Assembly (NCBI GenBank): GCA_003153775.1
Contig: PMBI01000050.1
Location: 224,436-288,435 of the forward strand
From: Syntrophaceae bacterium
GTDB lineage: Bacteria; Desulfobacterota; Syntrophia; Syntrophales; UBA2185
DNA length: 64,000 bases
Direction of reading: 5' to 3'
The position numbers were made by a program, and so were the translations under genes. Below, one piece after another: positions 8,227 to 15,379 of this stretch; positions within the stretch are counted from its first letter, which is position 1; every line of letters begins with the position of its first letter. The notes beneath the pieces were generated by a model. The model did no database searches, had not been told where the DNA came from, and worked only from the letters and a program-made list of their open reading frames with translations.

Positions 8227-10317
8227 ATGCAGAAATTTCTTGACCCCTCTTCAGTGGCTCTCATCGGTGTCCCCCGCAACACCGGCAGCGGTACCTTCAA
8301 CAATGCGGAAGTAATGATGCGTTATGGCTATGAAGGGAAGATATTCCCCATAAATCCAAACGCCGGGGAGATCTGCGGACTCAGAGCTTATCCTTCCATA
8401 AGCGATGTCCCGGAAGCCGTAGACCTCGCGGTGATTTCTGTCGGCAGGGAACGGGTCATTCCGATGCTGGATCAGTGCATTGCCACGGGTGTAAGTCGGA
8501 TCATCATAATTACCCAGGGCTTTGCCGATGCGGACCAAAAAGGGAAGGAGATGCAGGAGGAAATCCAAAGAAGGGCCAAGGCAAACGGCGTGCACATTCT
8601 GGGCCCCAATACAATGGGTGTTCTCAACAATTTCAAAAAATTTACAACCTCTTTTATCGATGTGGTCCGTCCCGAGACGTTTTCGCCTGTCTCATTGATT
8701 GCCCAGACGGGACTCTTCCAGGTTGCATCGCAGGACATGGCATATAAACATTGGGGCAAGGCAGTTGATATAGGCAACGGTTGCGACATCGATGGGGTGG
8801 ATGTCCTCTCATATCTCGCTGACGACCCGGAAACCAAATTCATCGTCATTCATATGGAAGGGATTAAACGCGGCGCCGAATTCCTGAAACTCGCAGCACA
8901 GACGACCAGCAAGAAGCCGGTTATCGTATTCAAGACAGGCCGCAGCCATGCCGGCGCAAAAGCGGCGCTCTCTCATACAGGGTCATTGGTGGGGGAAGAC
9001 CATGTCTTTGACGCCGTCTGCAAGAGGGCTGGTTTGATCCGGGTAAAAAGCAGCGCTGAATTGAAAGATGCGATTCGAGCCCTCGTTCAGATGGGAGAGA
9101 TGGAAGGCCCGCGGCTCGGCGTGGTGACGGCTTCCGGAGCGGTCGGTATAATGACGGCGGACGCATGCGAAGATGACGGCCTGAAGGTGGCGAGCCTTCC
9201 CGACGGCCTGGCAGACAAACTTTTAACAGGCTTGCCGGACTGGATCTCTGTGAGCATGCCTATAGATATCTGGCCCATCGGCATGATAGGCGGCAACTAT
9301 ACCGGGGCATACGGCACAGCGCTGACGGAACTGCTTCGTTCCGGGGACGTTGATGGAGTCCTGGGTGTACTTCCAGTGCCGGACTCTCCACTCCATCGGA
9401 ATCTCAACATGGTCGAATGTATAAAGGATGCAAGAAACAACTCAGGCAATATGAAGCCCCTGGCACTTTGGCCATATCTGGATGTTTCCTCTTTCATCGA
9501 TAAATTTGAGAGCGTTCCGGGTGTGGCCTGTTTTGACACCGTAGAGCAGGCGGTCAAAGGGCTTGCATTCTGCTACAGGTATCACCAGGCGAAGATGCGC
9601 AAGACTCCCGCCCAGAGGCAGTTTCCCGTCGATCTAGATAAGGTGCGGCCTCTCGCGGAGAAGGGAAGAAAAGAGAAGCTCCTGGTCGGAGATGAGGCGC
9701 TGATGCTGTTGGACATGTTCGGCATCCCCGTTGTAAAGAGCGACATCGCAAGAAGTCGCAAGGATTTGGAAAATATTGCGTCATCAATGACCTACCCGCT
9801 TGTACTAAAGTTAACCGGGGCCGCATTCCTGCACAAGACGGAGTGGGGCGGCGTTGTCACGGGGAACAGGGATTTGAAAGATCTCCACCGTGCGTTTGAC
9901 CGGATCGTTCATAATGTCAGCACGCGTCAACCGGATGTGAAAGTTGAATCCGTTCTGGTTCAGGAACATGTCCAGGGGCATGAATTGCTCTTGGGTTTGA
10001 AGAGAGACCCCGAATTCGGCCACGTTATCGCCTGCGGACTCGGCGGTATCTATACGGAAGTTTTCAAGGACATCAATCGGGCAATTGTCCCCATCGACCG
10101 GGAAGAGGCGGATGGTATGCTCGCATCTCTCAAGATAGCGCCCATACTGAAAGGCCTGAGGGGTGAGGCAGGGATTGACTGGACGGGTCTTGTGGAAATC
10201 CTGGAAAGACTGTCGTTCCTTGCAAGCACACTGTCGGATATCTCGGAGCTGGACATAAATCCCGTTATAGCGACGAGCAGCAAATGTATTGCCGTGGACG
10301 CCCGGATATTGTGGTAA
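8227..10317 (+). CDS. ADP/NDP-forming acyl-CoA synthetase, fused alpha-beta chain
   Basis: Interconverts acyl-CoA plus ADP plus phosphate with acid, CoA and ATP. In fermenting or syntrophic anaerobes it harvests ATP from acyl-CoA. The 696 residues hold a CoA-binding Rossmann domain (1-130), the succinyl-CoA-ligase-like flavodoxin domain with the phosphohistidine loop ALSHTGSLVG (His250), a linker, and a C-terminal ATP-grasp domain (about 475-696) with LHKTEWGGV (His536), GHELLLGLKRDPEFG and SELDINPVI. Both phospho-transfer histidines known in this family are present. The acyl specificity (acetate, branched or aromatic) cannot be predicted. It lies alone, upstream of a cyclophilin gene 61 bases away. 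Confidence 0.92.
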   Translation: MQKFLDPSSVALIGVPRNTGSGTFNNAEVMMRYGYEGKIFPINPNAGEICGLRAYPSISDVPEAVDLAVISVGRERVIPMLDQCIATGVSRIIIITQGFADADQKGKEMQEEIQRRAKANGVHILGPNTMGVLNNFKKFTTSFIDVVRPETFSPVSLIAQTGLFQVASQDMAYKHWGKAVDIGNGCDIDGVDVLSYLADDPETKFIVIHMEGIKRGAEFLKLAAQTTSKKPVIVFKTGRSHAGAKAALSHTGSLVGEDHVFDAVCKRAGLIRVKSSAELKDAIRALVQMGEMEGPRLGVVTASGAVGIMTADACEDDGLKVASLPDGLADKLLTGLPDWISVSMPIDIWPIGMIGGNYTGAYGTALTELLRSGDVDGVLGVLPVPDSPLHRNLNMVECIKDARNNSGNMKPLALWPYLDVSSFIDKFESVPGVACFDTVEQAVKGLAFCYRYHQAKMRKTPAQRQFPVDLDKVRPLAEKGRKEKLLVGDEALMLLDMFGIPVVKSDIARSRKDLENIASSMTYPLVLKLTGAAFLHKTEWGGVVTGNRDLKDLHRAFDRIVHNVSTRQPDVKVESVLVQEHVQGHELLLGLKRDPEFGHVIACGLGGIYTEVFKDINRAIVPIDREEADGMLASLKIAPILKGLRGEAGIDWTGLVEILERLSFLASTLSDISELDINPVIATSSKCIAVDARILW

Positions 10318-10335
10318 ATAGAAAAATCTTCTCTT

Positions 10336-10364
10336 TGTCATTTCGACCGCAGGGAGAAATCTTA
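10336..10364. repeat. TGTCATTTCGA...GAGAAATCTT dispersed repeat
   Basis: A single copy of the repeat. Its right end runs directly into TAAGGAGG, the ribosome site of the cyclophilin gene. Confidence 0.7.
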
Positions 10365-10378
10365 AGGAGGAATAAATA

Positions 10379-10867
10379 ATGAAAAATCTGGAATGGAAAA
10401 ATCCACCCGCAATGCAGATTGACGCGGCCAAGAAATATAAGGCCGTCATTGAAATGGGAAGAGGCGTCATTGAATTGGATCTGTATCCGCAACATGCGCC
10501 GAAAACCGTCAACAACTTCGTCTTTCTCGCGAAAGAGGGTTTCTATGACGACGTAACCTTTCACCGGGTGATAAAAAATTTCATGATACAGGGTGGAGAC
10601 CCGACAGGCACAGGAAGAGGCGGCCCCGGCTACAAGTTTGAGGATGAGTTGAAGGAGAATCCCCTGAAGCATGAAACAGGGGTGCTCTCAATGGCGAATT
10701 CCGGGCCGAACACGAACGGAAGCCAGTTCTTCATCACCCATTCCCCGCAGCCGCATCTGAACGGCAGGCATACGGTCTTCGGTAAAGTGGTGAGCGGCCA
10801 GGATGTAGTCGATGCAATTCAGCAGGGAGACAAGATGCTGCGCGTCGAAATCAAGGAAGGTGCATAA
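10379..10867 (+). CDS. Cyclophilin-type peptidyl-prolyl cis-trans isomerase
   Basis: A 162-residue cytoplasmic cyclophilin that catalyses proline isomerisation during protein folding. The characteristic sequence is [20 protein letters not shown], containing the catalytic Arg, followed by [15 protein letters not shown] and [12 protein letters not shown]. The tryptophan that contacts cyclosporin in human cyclophilin A is His here (GRHTVFG), as in many bacterial members. There is no signal peptide. It starts at the ATG at 10379 with an excellent TAAGGAGG site eight bases upstream. Confidence 0.95.
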   Translation: MKNLEWKNPPAMQIDAAKKYKAVIEMGRGVIELDLYPQHAPKTVNNFVFLAKEGFYDDVTFHRVIKNFMIQGGDPTGTGRGGPGYKFEDELKENPLKHETGVLSMANSGPNTNGSQFFITHSPQPHLNGRHTVFGKVVSGQDVVDAIQQGDKMLRVEIKEGA

Positions 10868-10891
10868 GCGAAACTCAAATCCTGCACCACA

Positions 10892-11108
10892 ATGTCATTC
10901 CCGCCCCCGACAAGGGCTTACGAGGGCAGGCTTCGGCGGGAATCCAGAGTTACTGTTATTTCGAACGCAGTGAGAAATCTTTTTCCTGCGGCAGATTTCT
11001 CAGTCGCTCCGCTCCTTCGAAATGACAAGAAAGAAAAGACCGCCATTCCCGTGCAGAGACTGCGCCGCAATTTTCCTTATTGTCATTTCGAGTGGAACGA
11101 GAAATCTT
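10892..11108. repeat. Array of dispersed repeat copies
   Basis: Three units lie in tandem. The first is a GTCATTCCCGC...GCGGGAATCCAG palindrome with a longer insert (10892-10948). The second is an inverted pair, TTATTTCGAACGCAGTGAGA... against ...TCAGTCGCTCCGCTCCTTCG (10954-11027), able to form a long hairpin. The third is a direct TGTCATTTCGAGTGGAACGA copy (11081-11108). The array fills the space between the cyclophilin and deformylase-like genes. Confidence 0.75.
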
Positions 11109-11154
11109 GTCTCAACCTTACGGGAATCATGCAGCACTTTCCTACAGACAGATT

Positions 11155-11748
11155 ATGCTTTTCAAGAAAAAAGACAGGATGACCAGAGACGCGGGCATTG
11201 CGGATATCTCCGGCATGCAGGAAAAATATGGAATCAGGATAGCAACCATTGTCGATGATAACGATTGGGTGAAAACCAGGGCGCGGGAAATAGATCTCGA
11301 TCGCGAACTGTATTTGGCCAAAGACCTCGATAGAATCATGAGGCACATGAGAGACCTGCATAAATTTGTCGGCGTCAGCTCCAACAATATATACTGGAGC
11401 CTGACACAGACGCCGATCAGGCAGATACTCATTCCGACGACGGAAAGAAAATATATCTCCGTCGTAAACCCGGAAATTCTGAAGCTGGAAGGGCAGGAGA
11501 ACAAGTACGTCGAGGCCTGCGGTTCGATACCCAAGAAGGTCTACATAGTCAAAAGAAGGCCGTACGTATCTATCTCCGGCTATACTTTAGATAAGAAGTA
11601 TATCGAACTCGAATACGGATCAAAGGATTTTTATGCAGGGGAGGATCCTATATATTCCTCATACGTCAATCCGGAATGGGTTGTACAGCACGAGATGGAT
11701 CACCTTGACGGAATAACAATACAAGACAAAGGAGACGCATTGATCTGA
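11155..11748 (+). CDS. Divergent peptide deformylase-like metalloprotein
   Basis: About 197 residues from the ATG at 11155 (MLFKKKDRMTRD). The C-terminal half matches peptide deformylase. VVNPEI is followed by VEACGSIP (equivalent of EGCLSxP, keeping the metal-ligand Cys), and near the end QHEMDHLDG keeps both His ligands and the catalytic Glu. The first family motif (GxGxAAxQ) is replaced by FVGVSSNN, and the EGCLS glycine and leucine are changed. The metal site is probably intact but the formylmethionine pocket is altered, so it may not be the housekeeping enzyme. The frame continues upstream to 11080, but that part is repeat DNA and the later start is preferred. A degenerate copy of the 3' end lies at 13089-13212. 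Confidence 0.72.
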   Translation: MLFKKKDRMTRDAGIADISGMQEKYGIRIATIVDDNDWVKTRAREIDLDRELYLAKDLDRIMRHMRDLHKFVGVSSNNIYWSLTQTPIRQILIPTTERKYISVVNPEILKLEGQENKYVEACGSIPKKVYIVKRRPYVSISGYTLDKKYIELEYGSKDFYAGEDPIYSSYVNPEWVVQHEMDHLDGITIQDKGDALI

Positions 11749-11830
11749 ACAGTTTTTATCTGATATGGCCCGAGAAATCTTTTTATCCGACGTCTATCCT
11801 TCTTGTATATTCGCAATCACCTCACAAAAA
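11699..11830 (+). repeat. Direct repeat copy A, end of deformylase-like gene
   Basis: The last 50 bases of the deformylase-like gene and about 80 downstream bases are repeated, imperfectly, at 13089-13212. The first 35 bases are almost identical. The two copies bracket hicAB and the small secreted-protein gene. Confidence 0.8.
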
Positions 11831-11835
11831 ACAGC

Positions 11836-11863
11836 TTGACATCGGTATCAATATTGATACTAT
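11836..11863 (+). promoter_or_regulatory. hicAB promoter
   Basis: TTGACA (11836-11841), 16-base spacer, TACTAT (11858-11863), immediately upstream of the hicA ATG at 11871. The transcript would have almost no leader. The spacer is occupied by the operator palindrome. Confidence 0.6.
11845..11860. promoter_or_regulatory. 16-bp palindromic operator of hicAB
   Basis: The perfect inverted repeat GTATCAATATTGATAC sits between the -35 and -10 of the hicAB promoter. HicB antitoxins with a ribbon-helix-helix domain are known to bind such palindromes and autorepress, so this is the expected HicB site. Confidence 0.75.
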
Positions 11864-11870
11864 ATAAAAC

Positions 11871-12131
11871 ATGGCCGGAATCGAAGACATCATTGTGCAG
11901 ATGAAGAACAATCCCGCAGATATTCGGTTCGCTGATTTGAGCAAGGTCTGCAATTATTATTTCGGTAAAGCGCGACAGAAGAAAGGAAGTCACCAGACTT
12001 ACAAGACGCCGTGGAAAGGAGATCCGCGGATCAATATTCAAAATCATAAAGGAAAAGCCAAAGCATACCAGGTAAAGCAGGTGCTGTTGGCTATTGAGAA
12101 GCTGGAGGTTGAATATGCCGCTGAAGAATGA
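11871..12131 (+). CDS. hicA: HicA family toxin (mRNA interferase)
   Basis: An 86-residue dsRNA-binding-fold endoribonuclease toxin of a type II toxin-antitoxin pair. The family signature, a basic stretch followed by G-S-H (ARQKKGSHQTYK), supplies the catalytic histidine. Following residues TPWKGDPRINIQNHKGKAKAYQ match the HicA strand pattern and the K-x-YQVKQ end. Somewhat longer than minimal HicA (about 60 residues) because of an N-terminal extension. Its gene overlaps hicB by 17 bases and has its own promoter and operator. Confidence 0.85.
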   Translation: MAGIEDIIVQMKNNPADIRFADLSKVCNYYFGKARQKKGSHQTYKTPWKGDPRINIQNHKGKAKAYQVKQVLLAIEKLEVEYAAEE

Positions 12132-12444
12132 TCGTTATACCTATCGTGTAACTTGGTCTGAAGATGACCAGGAATATGTAGGCTTATGTGCTGAATTTCC
12201 CAGCTTGAGCTGGCTTGCCAAAACGCCCGAATTGGCTCTGAAGGGTATACGCGAAATTGTCAAGAGTGTTATCGAAGATATGAGGCGTACCGGCGAAGAG
12301 ATTCCTCAACCGATTGCATCTAAGAGATACAGCGGTAAATTTATGGTGCGCGTCCCTCCTGAGGTTCACAGACATCTTGCTATTCAGGCGTCGGAATCAG
12401 GAGTCAGTCTGAACCGGATTGCCGGAGCGAAACTAAGCCGATAG
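12115..12444 (+). CDS. hicB: HicB family antitoxin with RHH DNA-binding tail
   Basis: A 109-residue antitoxin. The N-terminal partially degraded RNase H-like domain (YRVTWSEDDQEYVGLCAEFP...LAKTPELALKGI) binds HicA. The C-terminal GKFMVRVPPEVHRHLAIQAS...SLNR is an Arc/CopG-type ribbon-helix-helix that should bind the operator at 11845-11860. It starts at the ATG at 12115, preceded by GGAGG (12103-12108) inside hicA. That is the usual translational coupling of toxin and antitoxin. Confidence 0.88.
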   Translation: MPLKNDRYTYRVTWSEDDQEYVGLCAEFPSLSWLAKTPELALKGIREIVKSVIEDMRRTGEEIPQPIASKRYSGKFMVRVPPEVHRHLAIQASESGVSLNRIAGAKLSR

Positions 12445-12447
12445 CGC

Positions 12448-12477
12448 TTGACACACGGGGACACCTTCAAATATACT
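12448..12477 (+). promoter_or_regulatory. Promoter of the small secreted protein gene
   Basis: TTGACA (12448-12453), 18-base spacer, TATACT (12472-12477), starting right after the hicB stop. The start site near 12484 leaves a leader of about 60 bases with GTAGGAG before the ATG at 12545. Confidence 0.75.
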
Positions 12478-12544
12478 CCGCCTATCCACAACAAAGCTCC
12501 TGTCAAATCTGATGGCGGCATCATTCAACCAGTAGGAGTCACCC

Positions 12545-13003
12545 ATGAAAAAACACAGCCACCTTTGTCTTGCAGTATTGCTATGTTCAATCCTGTCCGC
12601 AGCCGCAGTGGTTCACGCCGCCGCGGATGGCGGAATGCTTCTCGCGCAGAGGTCGAAAGCGCAGCCTGCAGGGCAGAGAATTATGCCCGCTGTCACACCT
12701 GAGCCGACGGTTCAGGTGCTGATGCTTAATCCAAATATGTTATCTCCCGGCCAGACGTCTTCTGGGACAGTGATGCTGTCGGGCGCGGCGGGCGCGGCGG
12801 GTACCACGGTGAGCCTCACCAGCAGCAGTCTCGATGCCGCCATTCCATCCAGTGTAACAGTTCCCTCCGGAGAGACATCTGCTTCCTTCATGGTGACGGT
12901 CCAGAAAAATGCACAGGGCAGCGTCACTATCAGCGCTCAGAATGCCACAGGCGCCGGCATGACGAAACAGGTCACCCTGGTGATTACGTCCGATGTGCGG
13001 TGA
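12545..13003 (+). CDS. Small secreted protein with one Ig-like beta domain
   Basis: A 152-residue protein with a clear Sec signal peptide (MKKHSHLCLAVLLCSILSAA, likely cut after the VHAAA region). A short Pro/Gln linker and one Ig-like/BACON-type module follow: NPNMLSPGQTSSGTVMLSGA, then SVTVPSGETSASFMVTVQ and GSVTISAQNATGAG. Such modules are usually parts of larger surface adhesins; here it stands alone. There is no lipobox or anchor. It should be periplasmic or released. The function is unknown. It lies between hicAB and a deformylase remnant in an accessory patch. Confidence 0.6.
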   Translation: MKKHSHLCLAVLLCSILSAAAVVHAAADGGMLLAQRSKAQPAGQRIMPAVTPEPTVQVLMLNPNMLSPGQTSSGTVMLSGAAGAAGTTVSLTSSSLDAAIPSSVTVPSGETSASFMVTVQKNAQGSVTISAQNATGAGMTKQVTLVITSDVR

Positions 13004-13088
13004 AGTCTCTGCAAATTATCAACGATGACCCTCGTAGTATGCAGATCAGGCCGGTCCGGCAAATAGCCGTCCTTTATCACGCACCGGA

Positions 13089-13212
13089 ATCACCTTGACG
13101 GAATAACAATACAAGACAAGGGTGCTGCATTGATCTGACAAAATAGCTATCTAATATGTCCTGAGACGTCCTTTCATCCAACGTTCATTGTGTTACCTAT
13201 AACTTCCTAAAA
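13089..13212 (+). pseudogene. Remnant of a second deformylase-like gene (3' end), repeat copy B
   Basis: In-frame remnant codons give HLDGITIQDKGAALI and a stop at 13136-13138, matching the last residues of the gene ending at 11748. Similarity to 11699-11830 continues past the stop with more changes. Upstream of 13089 the resemblance ends, so only the tail of the gene was duplicated or survives. The rest of 13004-13337 shows no gene. Confidence 0.75.
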
Positions 13213-13337
13213 GTCTTAACCACACGTTTGCCATCGTCATAGCTTTCCTATCAAAATCGTGATAGCGAAAATCTATAGGCATGTGATATTAAAAAAATCC
13301 CATGTCCCTTAAACAGCCCTGAAAATAAAATGAGTTG

Positions 13338-15251
13338 ATGCTGTTGATGACAAAGAAAAAATCCAGAAAAAGTAAGACAAAAACAAAATCAACGAAATTT
13401 TTTGGCGGGGATTCAGTTCCATCAAATCTTCCTAGAAATTCCAAAATAATGATTTTAGAATACTATCAGAAAGCCTTTGCTCTTTTTCATAATGAATATT
13501 GTAATCGTCCAGATTATTTTCGGGGTCCTCATCCCATACGAAATAGATATTGGCAATTTATGCGAGAAGGTACTTATGATCTTTATCAAGCCCGTCAACT
13601 TCTGGGTCAATATTTGTCAGTATTAGAAAGGGAAATGTCGGAAATAATCCAGAAGCACTCCTTGGCATATTGGTTACACATTTATAGAAGATTATTTCCC
13701 GGAACAGCTGGGAGAGATGAGCAGCCCGGTACTATAATGCTTACAAGAGCCGTGCTCGAAGCTGCAATTCAGAAGTACGCGAAGTTTGCTTTATGCGACG
13801 GAATTGCTTTAAGTAAAGATGTCCGTATGGAAGATATCTTGTGCGGCTTGTTGATGGCACCCGAGTTTGAAATGGAAAGAGAACTTATTATGGAGGGTCC
13901 CAATCAACTTGTGCTTACAAATTTCTCCACGGATGAGTTTATAGAGTTTTATCAGGTTGAGAAGCTTGCTTATGAAGTATGGAGAGCCGCGGCAATGTTG
14001 AGATCTATTGGCAAAGGTGCAAAGTTCGTAATTGAAAACAGTTCAACTCGATTTGACGACGAAAGGTCTGAGGAACTCAATTTTTTGATAGTCTCGCATG
14101 ATGAAAGGTTGTCAGGCGCATTTTCTGTTTCAGCAAGTGGAACGGTATTTGAGAGCATTGGAGAGGATACGACTGGATGTATTTTCATACCCGTCTACAA
14201 TGCTGGAGCTATAAATATAGACCGTCTTCGAGAGGGGATCGGAGAATTTTGTGGAATGACTTTCGCTGAGGGATTTGTACCAAACTTTATTTGGTTGCCT
14301 CACAACCTAAGAAATTTTCGAAGGGTGCATTTACCGTTAGCAGATAGTTTTCGTAAGAAGCATGGTGTCAACTTTGATGCTGTATTGTCTGTAATAGTGG
14401 GTATGTGTGATTATGTATTTTACCGGTGGATTGCAAGTAAGGGATTAAGGATGATACACTTTTGGCAACGTGGATATGAAGGTCCAGAAAGAAGAAGAAC
14501 CATCAGCGAAGTAATTAGAAACAATATTCCTGCGGTGGCAAGGATTTTAGATATTCCAGTAGAGAAACTGCAGAGTATTGATTTTGATGCGGCTATTGAT
14601 TTTTGGACGCTTGATACTGCATCTCAAAGCAAAATAGATTTGTCATACTCTGGACCTCATTCAATTTTTCTGCCCGCTGGGGGGAATCACATATTTGTTG
14701 ATTACGCATGGATGGTACGGCGACTATATGATTTGTTCTATGGAGTAAAAATTGACGATCAGAACTTCAAAGGAGAGGCTCTCGAATGCGTTATGCGAGA
14801 AGGTCCCTCAGTACTTCCGAGTGGTCCCTGCCTATCTCTTCCTGGGGAAAAACGGCAAATAGATTATGCCTATGCCAAGGGCGAGTTTCTCATCATAGCA
14901 GAATGCAAAGCTGTCGCGAGGTCAATCGGCTACGATAGAGGACATCCTTTAGCAATATCATATAGACGGGAGCAAGTTATTGAAAGATCACTTCATGAAA
15001 TTGATGGAAAGGCTCAATGGCTTGCGCAAAACCCAATAGGCAGAAACTATGATATTACAAAATTTAAGTATATTTTGCCTGTGGGTATAAGCCCTTTTGT
15101 CGAATTTATTCCAAGTCTTTCTTCTCGTTTCTGGATTTCGGAAAAGATACCGAGGGTTCTCACGCCCTCAGAATTCGAGGAATTGTGTAACGATTCAGAA
15201 ATAATTTTCATAACAGATAATATAGTAAGCATCTCCTGTCAAAGTCAATGA
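13338..15251 (+). CDS. Orphan AT-rich protein with C-terminal PD-(D/E)XK-like nuclease signature
   Basis: About 637 residues of unrecognised family. The N-terminus is a Lys-rich stretch (KKKSRKSKTKTKS). A largely alpha-helical middle follows, with no membrane segments. Toward the C-terminus GEALE (480-484), QIDYAY (Asp510) and IIAECKA (Glu523-x-Lys525) are spaced as in the E...D...ExK core of PD-(D/E)XK nucleases, including restriction and NERD-like enzymes. The gene is visibly richer in A+T and uses AT-ending codons far more than its neighbours, which suggests acquisition. It starts at the ATG at 13338 or 13347; an overlapping ATGAGTTGATG precedes it. It stands alone, so it may be a single-gene defence protein or a fragment of a lost system. 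Confidence 0.55.
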   Translation: MLLMTKKKSRKSKTKTKSTKFFGGDSVPSNLPRNSKIMILEYYQKAFALFHNEYCNRPDYFRGPHPIRNRYWQFMREGTYDLYQARQLLGQYLSVLEREMSEIIQKHSLAYWLHIYRRLFPGTAGRDEQPGTIMLTRAVLEAAIQKYAKFALCDGIALSKDVRMEDILCGLLMAPEFEMERELIMEGPNQLVLTNFSTDEFIEFYQVEKLAYEVWRAAAMLRSIGKGAKFVIENSSTRFDDERSEELNFLIVSHDERLSGAFSVSASGTVFESIGEDTTGCIFIPVYNAGAINIDRLREGIGEFCGMTFAEGFVPNFIWLPHNLRNFRRVHLPLADSFRKKHGVNFDAVLSVIVGMCDYVFYRWIASKGLRMIHFWQRGYEGPERRRTISEVIRNNIPAVARILDIPVEKLQSIDFDAAIDFWTLDTASQSKIDLSYSGPHSIFLPAGGNHIFVDYAWMVRRLYDLFYGVKIDDQNFKGEALECVMREGPSVLPSGPCLSLPGEKRQIDYAYAKGEFLIIAECKAVARSIGYDRGHPLAISYRREQVIERSLHEIDGKAQWLAQNPIGRNYDITKFKYILPVGISPFVEFIPSLSSRFWISEKIPRVLTPSEFEELCNDSEIIFITDNIVSISCQSQ

Positions 15252-15379
15252 CTGTAATTATTATTTGTAAGTGAACAGTAGTAGGTATAAGAAATAATCA
15301 CTTCACAATTATGCATCACTATCCCTGTCGTGAGAGATAAGAAATATGCGAAGGGCGGTACAGAAAGAGCGTCATGTAT

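Noticed and set aside
10892..11108. Possible structured RNA gene or riboswitch before the deformylase-like gene
   Set aside because: The hairpins belong to dispersed repeat families also found beside unrelated genes, so they are not gene-specific RNA.
11080..11154. Upstream extension of the deformylase-like protein (from MSFRVEREIL)
   Set aside because: These codons are repeat DNA, and similar peptides would arise at any copy of the repeat. The ATG at 11155 gives a sensible start.
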